A stretch of DNA of 64,000 nt from assembly GCF_045310695.1 (NCBI RefSeq), contig NZ_JBJIAA010000006.1, positions 200,991 to 264,990 of the forward strand. The letters are read 5' to 3'. A program made the translations under genes and the position numbers. Below the pieces are notes generated by a model. The model made no database searches, was not told where the DNA came from, and saw only the letters and a program-made list of their open reading frames with translations. Positions 61,729 through 64,000 of this stretch are shown here, piece by piece. The DNA is from Clostridium_S neuense (GTDB taxonomy: Bacteria > Bacillota > Clostridia > Clostridiales > Clostridiaceae). Numbering within the stretch: position 1 is the stretch's first letter; every line of letters starts with the position of its first letter.

Positions 61729-62475
61729 TTAATAACACTCTTTTTTATCAAATCTTATTATTGTAAAAGCTAAACCTACGACGATTAAAAATATTGATAT
61801 TATAATTAAAATTTTCAAATCTACCGGTATAAACCCATATACAAATGATGCAAAAGAATATGGATTGAACTTACTTATACTGCTCTCATTGTAAAATAAA
61901 TTTGAAGAAATAATACATAGCACTGCTGCTGTACCAATTGAAACAAGTGTGTTTTTATTTTTTATTGTTAGATATAAGTGTATAACCATTACCGCAGCTG
62001 AAGCCATAAACTGTATAAAAAATATTTTTGCAAAATACATTTCATTAACAGCTTCAGGAAATCCACTTAGTTTTCCAACTATAATTAGACATATAATATT
62101 GGTAATTAACATAACAATCATATATATTAAACTAGTTATAAACTTTGAAATAATTACCTTGGATCTTGAAACCGGGTAAGTTAATGTAAGTATCCAACCA
62201 TTGTTTTTATACTCATTTTCAAATAGAGCTGAAATTATGATTGCGCAAAACAAAGGTAAGAACTCATTAAAATACAGTATTCTTTGTTGCTCTACAAGCA
62301 TTTGCCAGGAGGTAATTCCCTCTTTTAAAGCAAGTGGATATAAATAACTTTTATACCTTATATGCATATCTATATATAAAAGTAGTGAAATAAAGGTAGG
62401 GATAGTTATAACAAACAATAGAAGCTTAGTTCTCTTTTGTTTAAAAATATCATTAATTACGAATTTTCCTAACAT
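61729..62475 (-). CDS. ABC permease, LanE/MutE-like immunity subunit
   Basis: A 248-residue membrane protein with six segments: LLLFVITIPTFISLLLYIDM, FLPLFCAIIISALFENEYKN, FITSLIYMIVMLITNIICLI and others. ENEYKNNGWILTLTYPVSRS is typical of the ABC-2 MutE/EpiE subfamily. Overlaps the ATPase end by 7 bases. With 60995-61714 and the ATPase it makes a LanFEG-like exporter. Confidence 0.83.
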   Translation of the reverse strand: MLGKFVINDIFKQKRTKLLLFVITIPTFISLLLYIDMHIRYKSYLYPLALKEGITSWQMLVEQQRILYFNEFLPLFCAIIISALFENEYKNNGWILTLTYPVSRSKVIISKFITSLIYMIVMLITNIICLIIVGKLSGFPEAVNEMYFAKIFFIQFMASAAVMVIHLYLTIKNKNTLVSIGTAAVLCIISSNLFYNESSISKFNPYSFASFVYGFIPVDLKILIIISIFLIVVGLAFTIIRFDKKECY

Positions 62476-63380
62476 GCTTCTCCCTCCACGGTTAATGATA
62501 AGAATATATCCTCTAGAGATTTTTCATCTTCAGATAAATAATTAACATCGTAACCCGATAAAACAAGCTCTTTGCAAAGCTTAGCTGCGGTTAATCCTTC
62601 TCCCTTGACTGCTAACTTTCCTTTTTCTTCTTTAACTTTATATCCTCTTTTTATAAGTAACTCTGTTGCTTCATTTTTACTTGAAACAGCTACCATAATT
62701 TGCTTACTACAGTTCTTTCTTAAAGCATCTATACTTCCTTGATACAAAAGTTCACCTTTTTTAATTATTGCTACATCAGTAGCCATTAATTCTATTTCAC
62801 TTAAAATGTGGCTTGAAACTATAACTGTAGTTCCGTTCTTTTCTGGAAGTGATTTAATTAAAGCTCTAATTTCATGAATTCCAGCTGGGTCTAATCCATT
62901 TGTAGGCTCATCCAAAATTATAAGCTCTGGATTTCCCATTAAAGCCTGTGCTATTCCTAACCTCTGCTTCATTCCAAGTGAAAATTCCTTTACCTTTTTA
63001 TTTCTAACCTCTGATAATTTTACAAAATCAAGTACTCTATCAATTTCAGATTTATTTAGCTTTAAAATTTTTCTCGTTATCTCTAAATTTTCATATGCTG
63101 TCAAGTGCTCATAGTAAGATGGACTTTCTACCAAAGCACCTACATTTTTTAAAATTTCCTCTCTTTCACGCTCAATGCTTTTTCCTAAAACCTTAACACT
63201 ACCAGCTGTTGGTTTAACTAACCCTAAAAGCATTCTTATGGTTGTAGATTTTCCAGCTCCATTTGGTCCCAAAAATCCATACACTGTTCCTTTTTTAACC
63301 TTTAAATTTAATCCTTTAACAGCCTTAAAATCCTTAAATTCTTTCACTAAATCCTTAGTCTCAACTATATAATCACTCAT
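62469..63380 (-). CDS. ABC ATPase, LanF/BcrA-like
   Basis: A 303-residue ATP-binding subunit: Walker A GFLGPNGAGKSTTIRMLLGL, signature FSLGMKQRLGIAQALMG, Walker B LIILDEPTNGLDPAGIHEIR and H-loop VSSHILSEIEL. A C-terminal extension of about 85 residues is present, as in BcrA/LanF. The ATG at 63378-63380 has GGGAGGAAG upstream; 21 codons of longer frame lack a site. First of five genes (ATPase, two permeases, regulator, kinase), like C. difficile CprABC-CprRK. Confidence 0.92.
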   Translation of the reverse strand: MSDYIVETKDLVKEFKDFKAVKGLNLKVKKGTVYGFLGPNGAGKSTTIRMLLGLVKPTAGSVKVLGKSIEREREEILKNVGALVESPSYYEHLTAYENLEITRKILKLNKSEIDRVLDFVKLSEVRNKKVKEFSLGMKQRLGIAQALMGNPELIILDEPTNGLDPAGIHEIRALIKSLPEKNGTTVIVSSHILSEIELMATDVAIIKKGELLYQGSIDALRKNCSKQIMVAVSSKNEATELLIKRGYKVKEEKGKLAVKGEGLTAAKLCKELVLSGYDVNYLSEDEKSLEDIFLSLTVEGEAC

Positions 63381-63464
63381 TTTCTTCCTCCCGATTAACT
63401 TTATGAGTTTATTATAATTAACTAAGTTTAAGTTATTATTCACAGTACCTTAATTTAACCTTAA

Positions 63465-63722
63465 TAAACAAATGCGAAGTAATAATGCTTCGTCACATAA
63501 AAAAGATTCTATAAATCTAAGGTAAAAAAATCATAAAATCCTAAGATATTTCAATAACTCGCTGAAAAAATGCTCAAACAATTGAAATATCTAAGTATTT
63601 TATATTTTTTCACCCAAGATTTATTGAATCTTTTTTAAATCGTTCCAAATCACTGTTACTTCGCTTCCACGTAGTGCAAGGAAAAAATTCCTCCGTACAT
63701 ACAGAATTTTGAGTGTTAACCT
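63465..63722. repeat. Structured intergenic repeat, family B copy 3 (inverted)
   Basis: In inverse orientation it carries the same blocks: GCGAAGTAATAATGCTTCGT (from about 63475), TCTATAAATCTAAGG, TTGAAATATCTAAGTATTTTA, ATCGTTCC, then GTTACTTCGC and GAAAAAATTCCTCCGTACAT. The centre resembles copy 2 but lacks its private hairpin. Upstream of the ABC operon, with no gene inside. Confidence 0.65.
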
Positions 63723-64000
63723 GTGCAGTCCATTATATAAAATAATATTATATGTTTTATTAAATATATATGATTAGCCATATTTACAGCGTATTTTTCG
63801 TAGAGAAAGGTATTATGGAAAGTACATAACATTTTGTTCAATAATCACATGGGCTATGCCCAAACTCTAATATGTATATATTCCTTAATTTTACTGCAAG
63901 CGAAACAATAATATTGAAGGAACTTGGATCAATGTCAATATTTTAGACACAAAAGGTCGAACTTTTTATGCAATTTTTTTTGATAACTCCTCACATTGTT
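63723..64000. other. Right edge, no supported gene
   Basis: Mostly AT-rich. One short open stretch on the plus strand (about 63890-64000, reading NNIEGTWINVNILDTKG and on to the edge) has no start codon after its upstream stop. It could be part of a broken gene continuing outside the window, but nothing identifies it. Confidence 0.3.

Overview
The window looks like the chromosome of a low-GC, spore-forming Clostridium sensu stricto. The evidence is the AT-rich sequence, AGGAGG-type ribosome binding sites with frequent TTG/GTG starts, the spore genes yabG and cotS, and clostridial-style thiamine and folate operons. From memory the backbone gene order resembles C. acetobutylicum and its relatives; this was not checked. 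No rRNA, tRNA or CRISPR array was recognised.

Region 1 (1 to about 16,630) looks like a mobile accessory island. Its right edge is a large serine recombinase (14937-16586), which converges on a yabG gene (16633-17337) that stops abruptly inside its conserved C-terminal part. The simplest reading is an integrative element inserted into yabG, comparable to the skin element in sigK, with the rest of yabG beyond the left edge of the window. From left to right the island holds: a partial biotin-carrier-like gene, a phosphopantetheinyl transferase, a type II thioesterase, a broken CPBP protease and a condensation-domain scrap (a decayed NRPS/PKS locus); then small broken phage-like genes. Next is a compact minus-strand natural-product operon: SPASM radical SAM maturase, a 49-residue candidate RiPP precursor not in the supplied gene calls, a TPR protein, a B12-type radical SAM enzyme, a second radical SAM enzyme, an alpha/beta hydrolase, an MFS exporter and a second B12-type radical SAM enzyme. 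Two deleted halves of a transketolase lie inside it. This operon is the best candidate for an undescribed system.

Region 2 (16.6-23.8 kb) is a spore-coat and glycan block: yabG, four CotS-family kinase-like proteins (one without catalytic residues) and two paralogous GT4 glycosyltransferases. Region 3 (23.8-28.4 kb) has a lactate-dehydrogenase-family enzyme, an orphan solute-binding lipoprotein, a membrane-anchored unknown, and a TetR plus metallo-beta-lactamase pair.

Region 4 (28.6-39.8 kb) carries two thiamine operons, thiD-cytX-thiM-thiE and thiS-thiF-thiG-thiH-tenI. Each is preceded by a TPP riboswitch and an intrinsic terminator. Between them lie a MarR plus Fur-type regulator operon with two perfect palindromic operators around its promoter, manA, a DUF2971 protein and a small secreted protein. 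Region 5 (40-45.6 kb) has a large PEP-synthase-like phosphotransferase, a HAD phosphatase, and a folate operon (HD protein, folP, folB-folK fusion).

Region 6 (45.7-64 kb) contains a three-gene ABC export system sharing an unusual promoter with a membrane protein, a ferredoxin-nitroreductase divergent from an HxlR regulator, a glucosaminidase, a GNAT enzyme, a TetR operon with an FMN reductase, an SDR, an AraC regulator, an MmcQ-like/P-loop fusion, and a LanFEG/Bce-like ABC transporter with its own two-component system. Several families of structured intergenic repeats are scattered from 28 kb onward; two copies of one family supply the stop codons of neighbouring genes.
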